From: Planctomycetaceae bacterium
GTDB lineage: Bacteria > Planctomycetota > Planctomycetia > Planctomycetales > Planctomycetaceae
Assembly: GCA_015485495.1 (NCBI GenBank)
Contig: WFTL01000173.1
Coordinates: 1 to 49,117 of the forward strand
Length of the DNA stretch: 49,117 nt
Reading direction: 5' to 3'
The first letter of the stretch is position 1, and each line of letters starts with the position of its first letter. The notes under the pieces were generated by a model. That model made no database searches. It was not told where the DNA came from and saw nothing but the letters and a program-made list of their open reading frames with translations. Of this stretch, positions 9,181 to 15,870 are shown one piece after another. A program made the translations under genes and the position numbers.

Positions 9181-9756
9181 ATGCGTCCCTTTTCACTCCG
9201 TTCGATGACGGCCGGCCTCATCGCCCTGCTCACCGCCACCGTGCTGATCGGCTGCCGGCGAACGGAACAGCCCACCGCACAAAAGCCGGCTGGTGCGGCC
9301 GTGCGGGCCACACGACGTGCCTACGCAGGAGCTCCCCCCGTCATTCCCCACGGACCTCTGAAAGCCAGTTGCGTCACCTGCCACACGGAATCCGGAGATC
9401 AGATTGCCGGTCTGGGATTCGCTCCGGCCAATCCGCACATCGGCACGCGGTACGCCGGTGCCACGCAGAACTGCCGGCAGTGCCACCTGTTCCGAAATTC
9501 CGACGCCCTGTTTGCAGAAAGTTCCTTCAGTGGCCTTCGTCACGAAGAACGTCGCGGCAGTCGCGCGGGACCCGGAGCGCCGCCGCGAATACCGCATCAG
9601 AAACTCATGCGGGAAAACTGTCGAGCCTGCCACACCGGCCCTTCTGCTCGTCCCGAAATCCGCTGCACCCACCCGGAACGAACGAACTGCCGCCAGTGTC
9701 ACCTGTTCGAAACGACGTCCGAACTGTGGACGGCCGCCGTTCCCGGGTCCCCGTAG
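9181..9756 (+). CDS. Tetraheme c lipoprotein made of two NapB-like diheme halves, 191 aa
   Basis: This small periplasmic cytochrome is probably the electron donor to NapA. It has four CXXCH sites at 64-68, 98-102, 147-151 and 170-174. A hydrophobic signal ends in VLIGC, so C25 is likely lipidated. The protein is internally duplicated: APPVIPHGPLKASCVTCHT...NCRQCHLF (51-104) repeats as APPRIPHQKLMRENCRACHT...NCRQCHLF (133-176). The PPxIPH segment before the first heme of each half recalls NapB, the diheme partner of NapA, so this looks like two NapB-like diheme units in tandem. It starts four bases after napA stops, preceded by GGAAAAGG, so the two are surely co-translated. An ATG at 9160 overlapping napA is less likely. 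It is the last gene of the block, and a promoter-like site follows. Assignment to the NapB family is inference from motifs. Confidence 0.85.
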   Translation: MRPFSLRSMTAGLIALLTATVLIGCRRTEQPTAQKPAGAAVRATRRAYAGAPPVIPHGPLKASCVTCHTESGDQIAGLGFAPANPHIGTRYAGATQNCRQCHLFRNSDALFAESSFSGLRHEERRGSRAGPGAPPRIPHQKLMRENCRACHTGPSARPEIRCTHPERTNCRQCHLFETTSELWTAAVPGSP

Positions 9757-9867
9757 AATCGGACCGGCCGCCCACCCGTCGTCCGGCCCCCGCGGCCTGA
9801 TGGGCCTGACCAGCCGCAGGCGGACACGTTCTTCCGCATCTTCCCCGCCGTTGTCCTGAATTGCTGC

Positions 9868-9895
9868 TGGACAGCCGTCCTCCTTCCGATAAACT
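9868..9895 (+). promoter_or_regulatory. Candidate promoter for the monoheme cytochrome gene
   Basis: TGGACA at 9868-9873 and TAAACT at 9890-9895 are separated by 16 bases. They match the sigma-70 consensus in 5/6 and 4/6 positions. This implies the gene at 9973 can be transcribed independently of the napA block. Sequence prediction only. Confidence 0.35.
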
Positions 9896-9972
9896 AAAGT
9901 GGATGAACTTATCTGGTTTTGTCGTGGCGGAAGAGGTCCGTCGCGGGCAGATTGAAAGGGAGACCATCAGGA

Positions 9973-11262
9973 ATGGGCATCTGCAGTCGCCTTGTTGTGT
10001 TCATCTGCCTGGCCGCACTGCTGAGATGTTCTGCCGTTCGGAGCCAGGAAAGCGACTACGAAAATGCGCCGATTCACTACAGCACGGCGGAAGTGAATGA
10101 TCCGGTACAGAAACTTGTCACCCGTCTGGAATCCGGAGACATCCGGCTGGAACGGGACGGAGTCCATGGCTGGCTGCGTTCTCTTCTGGAGGCACTGGAC
10201 GTCCCCGAATCATCTCAGACGCTCGTGTTTTCCAAAACGAGTCTGCAGTTTCGCCGCATCAGTCCATCCCGCCCCCGGGCACTGTATTTCAGCGATGACG
10301 TGTATGTCGGCTGGGTCGATGGCGGCACGGTGATCGAACTGGCGGCCGTCGATCCGCAGCAGGGAGCCATTTTTTACACGGTCGATCAGACACGGACCGA
10401 TCGCCCGGTGATCAGACGGGATCAGGGAGAATGCCTGGCCTGTCATGCGAGTGCCCGCACGCAGCGCGTTCCCGGTTTTCTGGTGCGGTCCGTGTTTCCG
10501 CGTGAGGACGGCCAGCCGGATTTCCGCTTCGGTTCAGAAACCACCGACCACACGACCTCCTTTTCCGACCGTTACGGCGGCTGGTATGTGACCGGACAGC
10601 ATGGAACGATGACACACCGAGGCAACGCAGTGCTCAGCGGCGATGCGGACGACGCCGTTCTGGTTCGCCCCGACCCGAACGATCAGACGGGACTGCCGTC
10701 CGGTGTGAAGACGGCCCGCTACCTGCGTCCGACCAGCGATCTGGTGGCCCTCATGCTGCTGGAACATCAGACGCAGTTTCATAATCACGTCACGCGGGCT
10801 TCCTTCACGGCCCGGCGGGCCCTGCATCAGCAGCAGGAAATGAACCGTCTTCTGGACCGCCCCCGTTCCTATCTCAGCGAAAGCACGCAGCGGCGAATCA
10901 GGACGGTGGCCGAACAGCTTGTCGACTATCTGCTGTTCTGTGGTGAATACCGGCTGACATCGCCGGTATCCGGCAGTGCGGAATTTCAGTCCGATTTTCT
11001 GTCACGGGCCATCCGCGACCGGGAAGGCCGATCGCTGCGGGATCTGGACCTGCAGACGCGTCTGCTGCGGTATCCGTGCAGCTGGCTGATCTATTCTGAA
11101 TCGTTTCGTTCGCTGCCGGAACCGGTTCTGCTCCATATCCGGCGTCGCATGCTGGACATCCTCAGCGGCCAGGACGATTCGGAAAAATATGATCACCTGT
11201 CACCGGACGACCGCCGGGCCGTTCTTTCCATCCTGCAGGACACCCACCCCCTGTTCTCCTGA
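9973..11262 (+). CDS. Exported monoheme c-type protein of unknown function, 429 aa
   Basis: The protein has a signal peptide-like N-terminus (about 1-24) and one CXXCH site (CLACH, 154-158). Around it are segments I recognise from an uncharacterised bacterial family: SDDVYVGWVDGG, GAIFYTVDQ, RVPGFLVRSVFP and YGGWYVTGQHGTMTHRGN. I know no experimental function for this family. The C-terminal third is helix-rich and charged with no further heme site. GGGAG sits about 10 bases before ATG 9973. Its position after NapA and the tetraheme protein suggests a link to the same respiratory chain, but the 216-bp gap and candidate promoter leave it possibly independent. A redox enzyme with a single heme, or a heme-carrying adhesion or sensor protein, would also fit. 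Confidence 0.75.
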   Translation: MGICSRLVVFICLAALLRCSAVRSQESDYENAPIHYSTAEVNDPVQKLVTRLESGDIRLERDGVHGWLRSLLEALDVPESSQTLVFSKTSLQFRRISPSRPRALYFSDDVYVGWVDGGTVIELAAVDPQQGAIFYTVDQTRTDRPVIRRDQGECLACHASARTQRVPGFLVRSVFPREDGQPDFRFGSETTDHTTSFSDRYGGWYVTGQHGTMTHRGNAVLSGDADDAVLVRPDPNDQTGLPSGVKTARYLRPTSDLVALMLLEHQTQFHNHVTRASFTARRALHQQQEMNRLLDRPRSYLSESTQRRIRTVAEQLVDYLLFCGEYRLTSPVSGSAEFQSDFLSRAIRDREGRSLRDLDLQTRLLRYPCSWLIYSESFRSLPEPVLLHIRRRMLDILSGQDDSEKYDHLSPDDRRAVLSILQDTHPLFS

Positions 11263-11861
11263 CGGGCCGGCGCGTGTTTGCCGATGGTGGCATCTACGCA
11301 CGCCCGTTCCGGGCGAAAGCTGGCGGTGAGTGTGGACCTGGGCACGTGCCGACCGAATTCCGGGCTCGTGTCCCTGGGTGCAGCCCCGGGAAACGATGCC
11401 GAAATGCTCACCGATGTGCTCCGCGATCACGGCTTCACGGCCTGCGAACTGAGTTTCCGTGCTGCCCGCCAGTGGGGATGAAGTGCCCCATTTTCTGCAC
11501 TCGGAATCATGAGAGTGCGGAGCGGATTGCCGCGGACCACTCGCCATTGCGCGACGTGGATCGGCAGCGACTGGTTGACCGCTGTCGCAGGCGAAAGTCG
11601 AAACTCGCCCGGTTCTGCCGCTGACCTGGCATCGGGCCGCCAGTCCCCTTCGTCAATCCCGGACGCTGCCGACGACATCGTCCGGGGGACTGACAGCGGG
11701 CGCTACGAGCCCGCGCAGGCGAACGAACCGACTGAACACACGGGCGCGATGCCGGCCGGCGGCCGGGCGACCGTGGGGATGACCGGCATCCGGGTTGCCG
11801 GATTCGGCCGGGGTGTCTACTGTGAGGTCCGGGAAGATCGTGGCAAGGGAGTGATTCCACG
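11263..11861. other. 599-bp stretch with no supported gene
   Basis: Several short open frames exist on both strands but none has a consistent coding look, ribosome site or recognisable motif. One plus frame (about 11278-11481) contains the protein-like segment DAEMLTDVLRDHGFTACELS and could be a remnant of a degraded gene. The 3' end holds the leader and AGGGAG site of the metallopeptidase gene at 11862. Confidence 0.3.
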
Positions 11862-12458
11862 GTGAAACAGGGCTGTTTCGATATCTGCCGGGCTTTGCGG
11901 CGGCTGTGTGAAGACATCAGCCGGCGGCATGAACAGTTCCATCATGTGGACATGGATCGGGTGGCGGTGACGTATGCGCAGACCCGGTCGCCGGTAGAAT
12001 GGGGGCTGCAGGCGAAGCTGACGCCCATGCGTTTCGAAGGCGGTGCGCTGACATGCGTCCGGGACGGACGTCGCTGGTGCGCTCAGCGGCTGTTTCAGGA
12101 CGGGCGGGAAATGCTGTACATCCTGACGTTCTACCTGCCGCGGTTCCTCAATCTGCCTTTCGAGGAGAAGCTCGTGACGGTGTTTCATGAGCTGTACCAC
12201 ATCAGTCCGCTGTTCGATGGAGATATTCGCCGGTTTTCCGGAGCCTGTTACGTGCATACGGGCAGCCAGGCGGCCTACGACCGGCAGATGGCGGTGTTTG
12301 CCCGCGAATATCTGGCCGATCTGCCGTCGGATCGGTTTCCGGAATTCCTCCGCTGCGATTTTCGAGAACTGCGAAGGCGTTACGGTGCCGTTGTCGGGCT
12401 GCGTCTGGCCGTGCCGCGGCTCATTCCCATGGACAGCACCGAAGACGATGCCGCCTGA
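11862..12458 (+). CDS. Putative zinc metallopeptidase with HELYH motif, 198 aa
   Basis: A compact soluble protein with HELYHISPLFDGD at 109-121. H109 and H113 would bind zinc, with E110 as the catalytic base. The block FYLPRFLNLPFEEKLVTVFHE just before it resembles small metallopeptidases of the putative phage metallopeptidase type (PF18894-like), which also occur in bacterial chromosomes. No signal peptide is visible. The start is GTG 11862, with AGGGAG upstream. The next gene is convergent, 109 bp away, so it is apparently a single-gene unit. The third zinc ligand is not obvious; H137 or a downstream acidic residue could serve. Assignment to the zincin class is good, but the substrate is unknown. 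Confidence 0.7.
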   Translation: MKQGCFDICRALRRLCEDISRRHEQFHHVDMDRVAVTYAQTRSPVEWGLQAKLTPMRFEGGALTCVRDGRRWCAQRLFQDGREMLYILTFYLPRFLNLPFEEKLVTVFHELYHISPLFDGDIRRFSGACYVHTGSQAAYDRQMAVFAREYLADLPSDRFPEFLRCDFRELRRRYGAVVGLRLAVPRLIPMDSTEDDAA

Positions 12459-12567
12459 CGAAGGCCGCCCGGCAGATGCTGTGTGAACACAGCCACATGA
12501 GAAAGCTGCCATCCGGCCGTCCCGTTCCGCAGGGGCGGTCCGGAAGGGCCGGCCGGGACCGGTTGGG

Positions 12568-13347
12568 TCACGGGTGATGAGTCTGTGTCACTGCCAGCAT
12601 TGCGTCGTGCAGCCGTCCGTTGCTGGCCAGAACAGATGTTTTCTGCAGCGGCAGCGGATGTCCCTGACATGTACTGATTCGGCCGCCGGCTTCTTCGACC
12701 AGCAGGGCTCCGGCAGCAAAATCCCAGGGCGACAGTTCGTATTCGAAAAAGGCGCCCAGACAGCCGGCAGCCACCAGGGCCAGATCGAGTGAGGCCGTGC
12801 CCATTCGGCGCAGGCCGTGGATTCCCTGACGAAAGCACTGTTCAACGGCACGTAATGTGGCCTGCATCATGGCACCGCGATCGTAATAGAAACCGACACC
12901 GACAAGCACATCGTTCATGGAGTCCGCATCGGACACGCGCATGGGATGTCCGTTGTGGAAGGCCCCCTGGCCGCGCGATGCGGTGAACCAGTCTGACCGG
13001 GCGGGATTGAACACCACGGCATCCTGTGCCCTTCCGTTTTCGAAAAACGCGATGGATACGGCAAAGTGCGGGATGTCGTGGGTGAAGTTGGTGGTTCCGT
13101 CCAGCGGGTCGATGACCCACAGATGCTCTGCGGAAACATCGCCGGATTCCCGTTCTTCTCCCAGGATGCTGTGATCGGGAAAAGCATCCCGGATCACGGA
13201 AGCAATGACCCGTTCGGCCTCCAGATCGGCATCGGATACCAGATCGACCGCTCCCTTGTGCCGTACGGACACACCCTGCTGAAAATGTGTCATCAGGACA
13301 TCGCCGGCAGTCTGAGCGGCCAGACGGGCTGTTTCTGCTGTGGTCAC
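12568..13347 (-). CDS. suhB: Inositol monophosphatase family protein, 259 aa
   Basis: An Mg-dependent, Li-sensitive phosphatase family. The metal-binding motifs are present: GEER (about 63-66), WVIDPLDGTTNF (77-88) and SPWDFAAGALLVEEAGG near the C-terminus. It would hydrolyse myo-inositol-1-phosphate or a related sugar phosphate such as histidinol phosphate, and the family also includes SuhB. The frame is open upstream to 13587, but the extension is low quality. GTG at 13347, with GGGGAGAT about 12 bases upstream, gives the usual length of about 260 residues. It is transcribed alone, convergent with the metallopeptidase and divergent from the STAS gene. The symbol reflects the family and not proven SuhB activity. 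Confidence 0.9.
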   Translation of the reverse strand: MTTAETARLAAQTAGDVLMTHFQQGVSVRHKGAVDLVSDADLEAERVIASVIRDAFPDHSILGEERESGDVSAEHLWVIDPLDGTTNFTHDIPHFAVSIAFFENGRAQDAVVFNPARSDWFTASRGQGAFHNGHPMRVSDADSMNDVLVGVGFYYDRGAMMQATLRAVEQCFRQGIHGLRRMGTASLDLALVAAGCLGAFFEYELSPWDFAAGALLVEEAGGRISTCQGHPLPLQKTSVLASNGRLHDAMLAVTQTHHP

Positions 13348-13719
13348 GACGAACGATCTCCCCGACGCATGACAGGAATGAAGACCGACGGATGATACAC
13401 GGCCCCACCGCAGCGAACACTCCGCCCCGGCGGTCTCCTTTTCCTGTCGCTCATTCCTTCCGCTGATTCCCTCCGCCCCATTGCCGCCGACACCTGCTCG
13501 CCGTGGTTCCCGGGCTGATCCGGCCGGCGCCTTTCCAGCCCTGTGTCCGCACACGAAACAGACGGCTGTCGTTCTCTGCTGAGTCAAACCGGCCCGATCG
13601 GGGCTGCGTGTGCCGGTTGCGCCGCGGGAACCCCTGCCGAATTGACTCCGCCGGTCACCGGTGCCACAATGAAGTGGTGCAACGGGACGAGGAAATCCTC
13701 GGGACGGGAGGCGGCCATC
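13348..13719. other. Divergent intergenic region between phosphatase and STAS genes
   Basis: 372 bp separate two divergent starts. The region must contain promoters for both directions. ACAATG near 13667 is a weak -10-like site for the STAS gene. No other structure stands out. Confidence 0.3.
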
Positions 13720-14130
13720 ATGGGAGACGAGAGCGTTTTCGATGACGATGTGGACCCGGCTGACGGGGATTCGGCCGTTCTGGGCGGCGTCTCGCAGCCG
13801 CGACTGCTGCAGGTGTATTCGACCGAACCGGTGGTTGTCGGATTCGGCGGTGCGTCACTTCCGGACGACCACAATCTGTCTGCCTACCGGGAAGAGCTGC
13901 GTGATCTTCTGGAAAAGCACGGTCGGGGCGAACTGGCGTTCGATCTGACGGGAGTGTCCCTGGTGCCGAGCGGCATTGTCGGCCTGTTCGAGAGTCTGGT
14001 TCGGGAAGGTGTTCGCGTTTCCGTCTTCAATGCCAGCCGGGAAGTGCGGGAAGTGTTCGCGGTCACTCAGACCGATCAGCGGGTGTCCCTGCACGATGTC
14101 GATGTGTCGCCGTCTTCGGACGCTTCCTGA
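13720..14130 (+). CDS. STAS-domain protein, probable anti-sigma factor antagonist, 136 aa
   Basis: After an acidic, disordered N-terminus (about 1-25) the protein follows the STAS pattern: a beta strand with VVVGFGG, a helix (YREELRDLLEKHG), the central strand LAFDLTGVSLVPSGIVGLFESL and a second helix region (SREVREVFAVTQ). STAS proteins of this size usually act in partner switching, where phosphorylation of a Ser/Thr near the central strand controls binding to an anti-sigma factor. Here VSLVPSGIVG holds a possible Ser. GGGAGG lies before ATG 13720. A sigma factor gene starts 41 bp downstream on the same strand, which fits a regulatory link. No anti-sigma kinase is present nearby. Confidence 0.75.
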   Translation: MGDESVFDDDVDPADGDSAVLGGVSQPRLLQVYSTEPVVVGFGGASLPDDHNLSAYREELRDLLEKHGRGELAFDLTGVSLVPSGIVGLFESLVREGVRVSVFNASREVREVFAVTQTDQRVSLHDVDVSPSSDAS

Positions 14131-14171
14131 AACGGCCCGCAGTCTGTGGGGACCTTTGGAATTGTCGTCCG

Positions 14172-14810
14172 ATGCCATCCAGTGAAGCCGACCGACAGCT
14201 CGTCGCCGGAATTCGGGAGGGAGACCCGGATGCCTGGCAGGAGTGCATCGATCTGTACGAAGGCCGGCTGCTGGCGTATGCCCGAAGCCGCCTGAACGAT
14301 CGGTCCCTGGCGGAAGACATCGTTCAGGAAACGTTTCTGGGATTCCTGAAGGCGCTGCCCAACTACGACGAAAACACGCCTTTGGAATCGTGGCTGTTTT
14401 CCATTGCCGCTCACAAACTGATCGACGCGATGCGGCGGGCGGGCCGCCGTCCTTCGGTACCGCTGATTCTGTCGGAAACGTCGGACGGGTCGTCCCGCGA
14501 GCCGACCGGGCGGGGGCGGGCCGCGTCGAGTCTGCTGCGCAGTCGGGAGCGAACCGGAGCGGAAAGCCGGGTGGTGGAAGACTGCCTGCGTGATCTCATC
14601 GCCGATTTCAAACGAAACGGTGCGTGGGAACGGCTGCAGTGCGTGGAACTGATTTTCGTTCTGGGCTGGGCGAACCGCGATGTGGCCCGCCGCCTGAACA
14701 TTTCCGAACAGGCCGTCGCCAATCACAAATTTTTCGTCGTTTCGAAACTCCGCGATGCCGCCCGACAGGCTCGTGTCCGGAACTTTTCCCTGAGCGACCT
14801 GGAGGACTGA
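14172..14810 (+). CDS. ECF-like sigma-70 family factor, 212 aa
   Basis: A two-domain sigma factor. Sigma-2 spans about 8-90, with the typical core DRSLAEDIVQETFLGFLKAL and a region-2.4-like helix ending in AAHKLIDAMRRAGR. Sigma-4 spans about 150-200, with a helix-turn-helix at DVARRLNISEQAVANHKFFV. A linker of roughly 50 residues, rich in Ser, Arg and Gly, separates them and is longer than in most ECF factors. It follows the STAS gene by 41 bp, so the two are likely co-transcribed, and activity may be gated by the STAS partner. No ribosome site is obvious at the ATG. Target promoters cannot be inferred. Confidence 0.85.
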   Translation: MPSSEADRQLVAGIREGDPDAWQECIDLYEGRLLAYARSRLNDRSLAEDIVQETFLGFLKALPNYDENTPLESWLFSIAAHKLIDAMRRAGRRPSVPLILSETSDGSSREPTGRGRAASSLLRSRERTGAESRVVEDCLRDLIADFKRNGAWERLQCVELIFVLGWANRDVARRLNISEQAVANHKFFVVSKLRDAARQARVRNFSLSDLED

Positions 14811-14826
14811 TCGAAGCACCGCACAG

Positions 14827-14861
14827 AACGGCGCGGTCGTTTCGGAAAGCGGGCCGTTTTT
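14827..14861 (+). terminator. Candidate Rho-independent terminator after the sigma factor gene
   Basis: AACGGC (14827-14832) pairs with GCCGTT (14853-14858), which runs directly into a T stretch (TTTTT to 14861). The 20-base loop is long but can pair internally. It sits 17 bases after the sigma factor stop, a sensible place to end the STAS/sigma transcript. Confidence 0.35.
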
Positions 14862-15085
14862 CCGATTCATCCGTTTCGCATCACCGCCATGTCGAAGCGG
14901 TGTTGGATGCGGCAGACTGCAGCCCGACGTGCCGGCATCAGCAGCCCCCGGCACGCCGGCGGCATCCTCCGGTTCTCTGGTTCCCCTTCCGGTTCCGGAT
15001 AAATTCTTTTCCTCTTGGCCGTTCTGGCGGAATGTGATATCAGCGGCGTCGACAATCGCTGCCCGGATTGGAACGGCCTGTCGGA

Positions 15086-15784
15086 ATGGCGACGACGCTG
15101 CATGAGCAGCTTAAGGAATACTATGTTCCCGACAAATCCGCTCACGAAGTGGATCTGGACGGATTCCGCATCGATGCGGTGGACGGCAGCGGCCGTCTGA
15201 TCGAAGTTCAGTGTGCGTCTCTGGCGGCCATTCGCGACAAGATCAAAGTTCTCTGCGACCGCCATCAGATCACGGTCGTCAGGCCGCTGGCGCGAAGAAA
15301 AGTCCTGCTGAAAAAGAAGCGGCAGAACGGCAAAGTGGTCAGTCGCCGCTGCAGCCCCGTGCATGAAACCCTGCCCTGGATTTTTCTGGAACTGGTTCAC
15401 TTCATCGGACCGTTTCCTCACCCGCACCTGACACTCGATATTCTGCTGACCGAACAGGAAGAAGTGCGCGTGCCGCCGAAACGGCGTACCTGGCGGCGCC
15501 GGTACCGTGTTCTGGATCGGTCTCTGATCCGCGTTGAGAAAACCGTGTCGGTGCGGACGGCTGACGATCTCTGGCAGCAGCTCGATCTGGAGCTGCCCGA
15601 CCGCTTCACGACGGCCGACCTGGCCCGGGCCGGCCACATGCCCCGCTGGCTGGCTCAAAAAGCCGCCTGGTGTTTTCGACGGATGCAGCGGATTCACCCC
15701 GTGGGCAAACAGGGGAATTCCATCGTGTATTGTGACCATTCGCGTGACGGGGCGGCCGCCAGGCGGAATCGGCCGGCTGCCTGA
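15086..15784 (+). CDS. Uncharacterised protein with a PD-(D/E)XK-like N-terminal core, 232 aa
   Basis: I do not recognise a named family with certainty. The N-terminal part (1-70) has the order of a restriction-endonuclease-like fold: a helix (LHEQLKEYY), then GFRIDAV with D30, then GRLIEVQCASL with E40 and Q42, a helix with K52, and a strand HQITVVRP. D30, E40 and Q42 could be a PD-(D/E)XK active site with Gln in place of Lys. A basic stretch KVLLKKKRQ follows, and the C-terminus (about 175-220: FTTADLARAGHMPRWLAQKA) looks like a winged helix. These suggest nucleic acid binding, but the function is not established. ATG 15086 (MATTLHEQLK) is chosen, and an ATG at 15068 is possible. The gene stands alone, convergent with the aminotransferase. 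Confidence 0.65.
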   Translation: MATTLHEQLKEYYVPDKSAHEVDLDGFRIDAVDGSGRLIEVQCASLAAIRDKIKVLCDRHQITVVRPLARRKVLLKKKRQNGKVVSRRCSPVHETLPWIFLELVHFIGPFPHPHLTLDILLTEQEEVRVPPKRRTWRRRYRVLDRSLIRVEKTVSVRTADDLWQQLDLELPDRFTTADLARAGHMPRWLAQKAAWCFRRMQRIHPVGKQGNSIVYCDHSRDGAAARRNRPAA

Positions 15785-15870
15785 CCCGGCTGGAAATGCA
15801 CGGCCGTGCGATTCGCGGCGCCTGGCCGAAAACAGAGAACGGACCGGGAACACGGACCGGCCGTCGGGAG

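Noticed and set aside
6687-9311. Very long open frame on the minus strand opposite napA
   Set aside because: The plus strand encodes NapA with all catalytic motifs. The antisense frame is open only because of GC-rich codon bias and has no recognisable domain.
5081-9756. Anammox-type hydrazine metabolism
   Set aside because: An HAO-family protein alone is not evidence. No hydrazine synthase subunits are present, and the rest of the window fits a non-anammox planctomycete.
12536-12561. GC-rich hairpin (CGGTCC...GGACCG) as terminator between convergent genes
   Set aside because: The stem is only six pairs with a 14-base loop and there is no T run on either strand.
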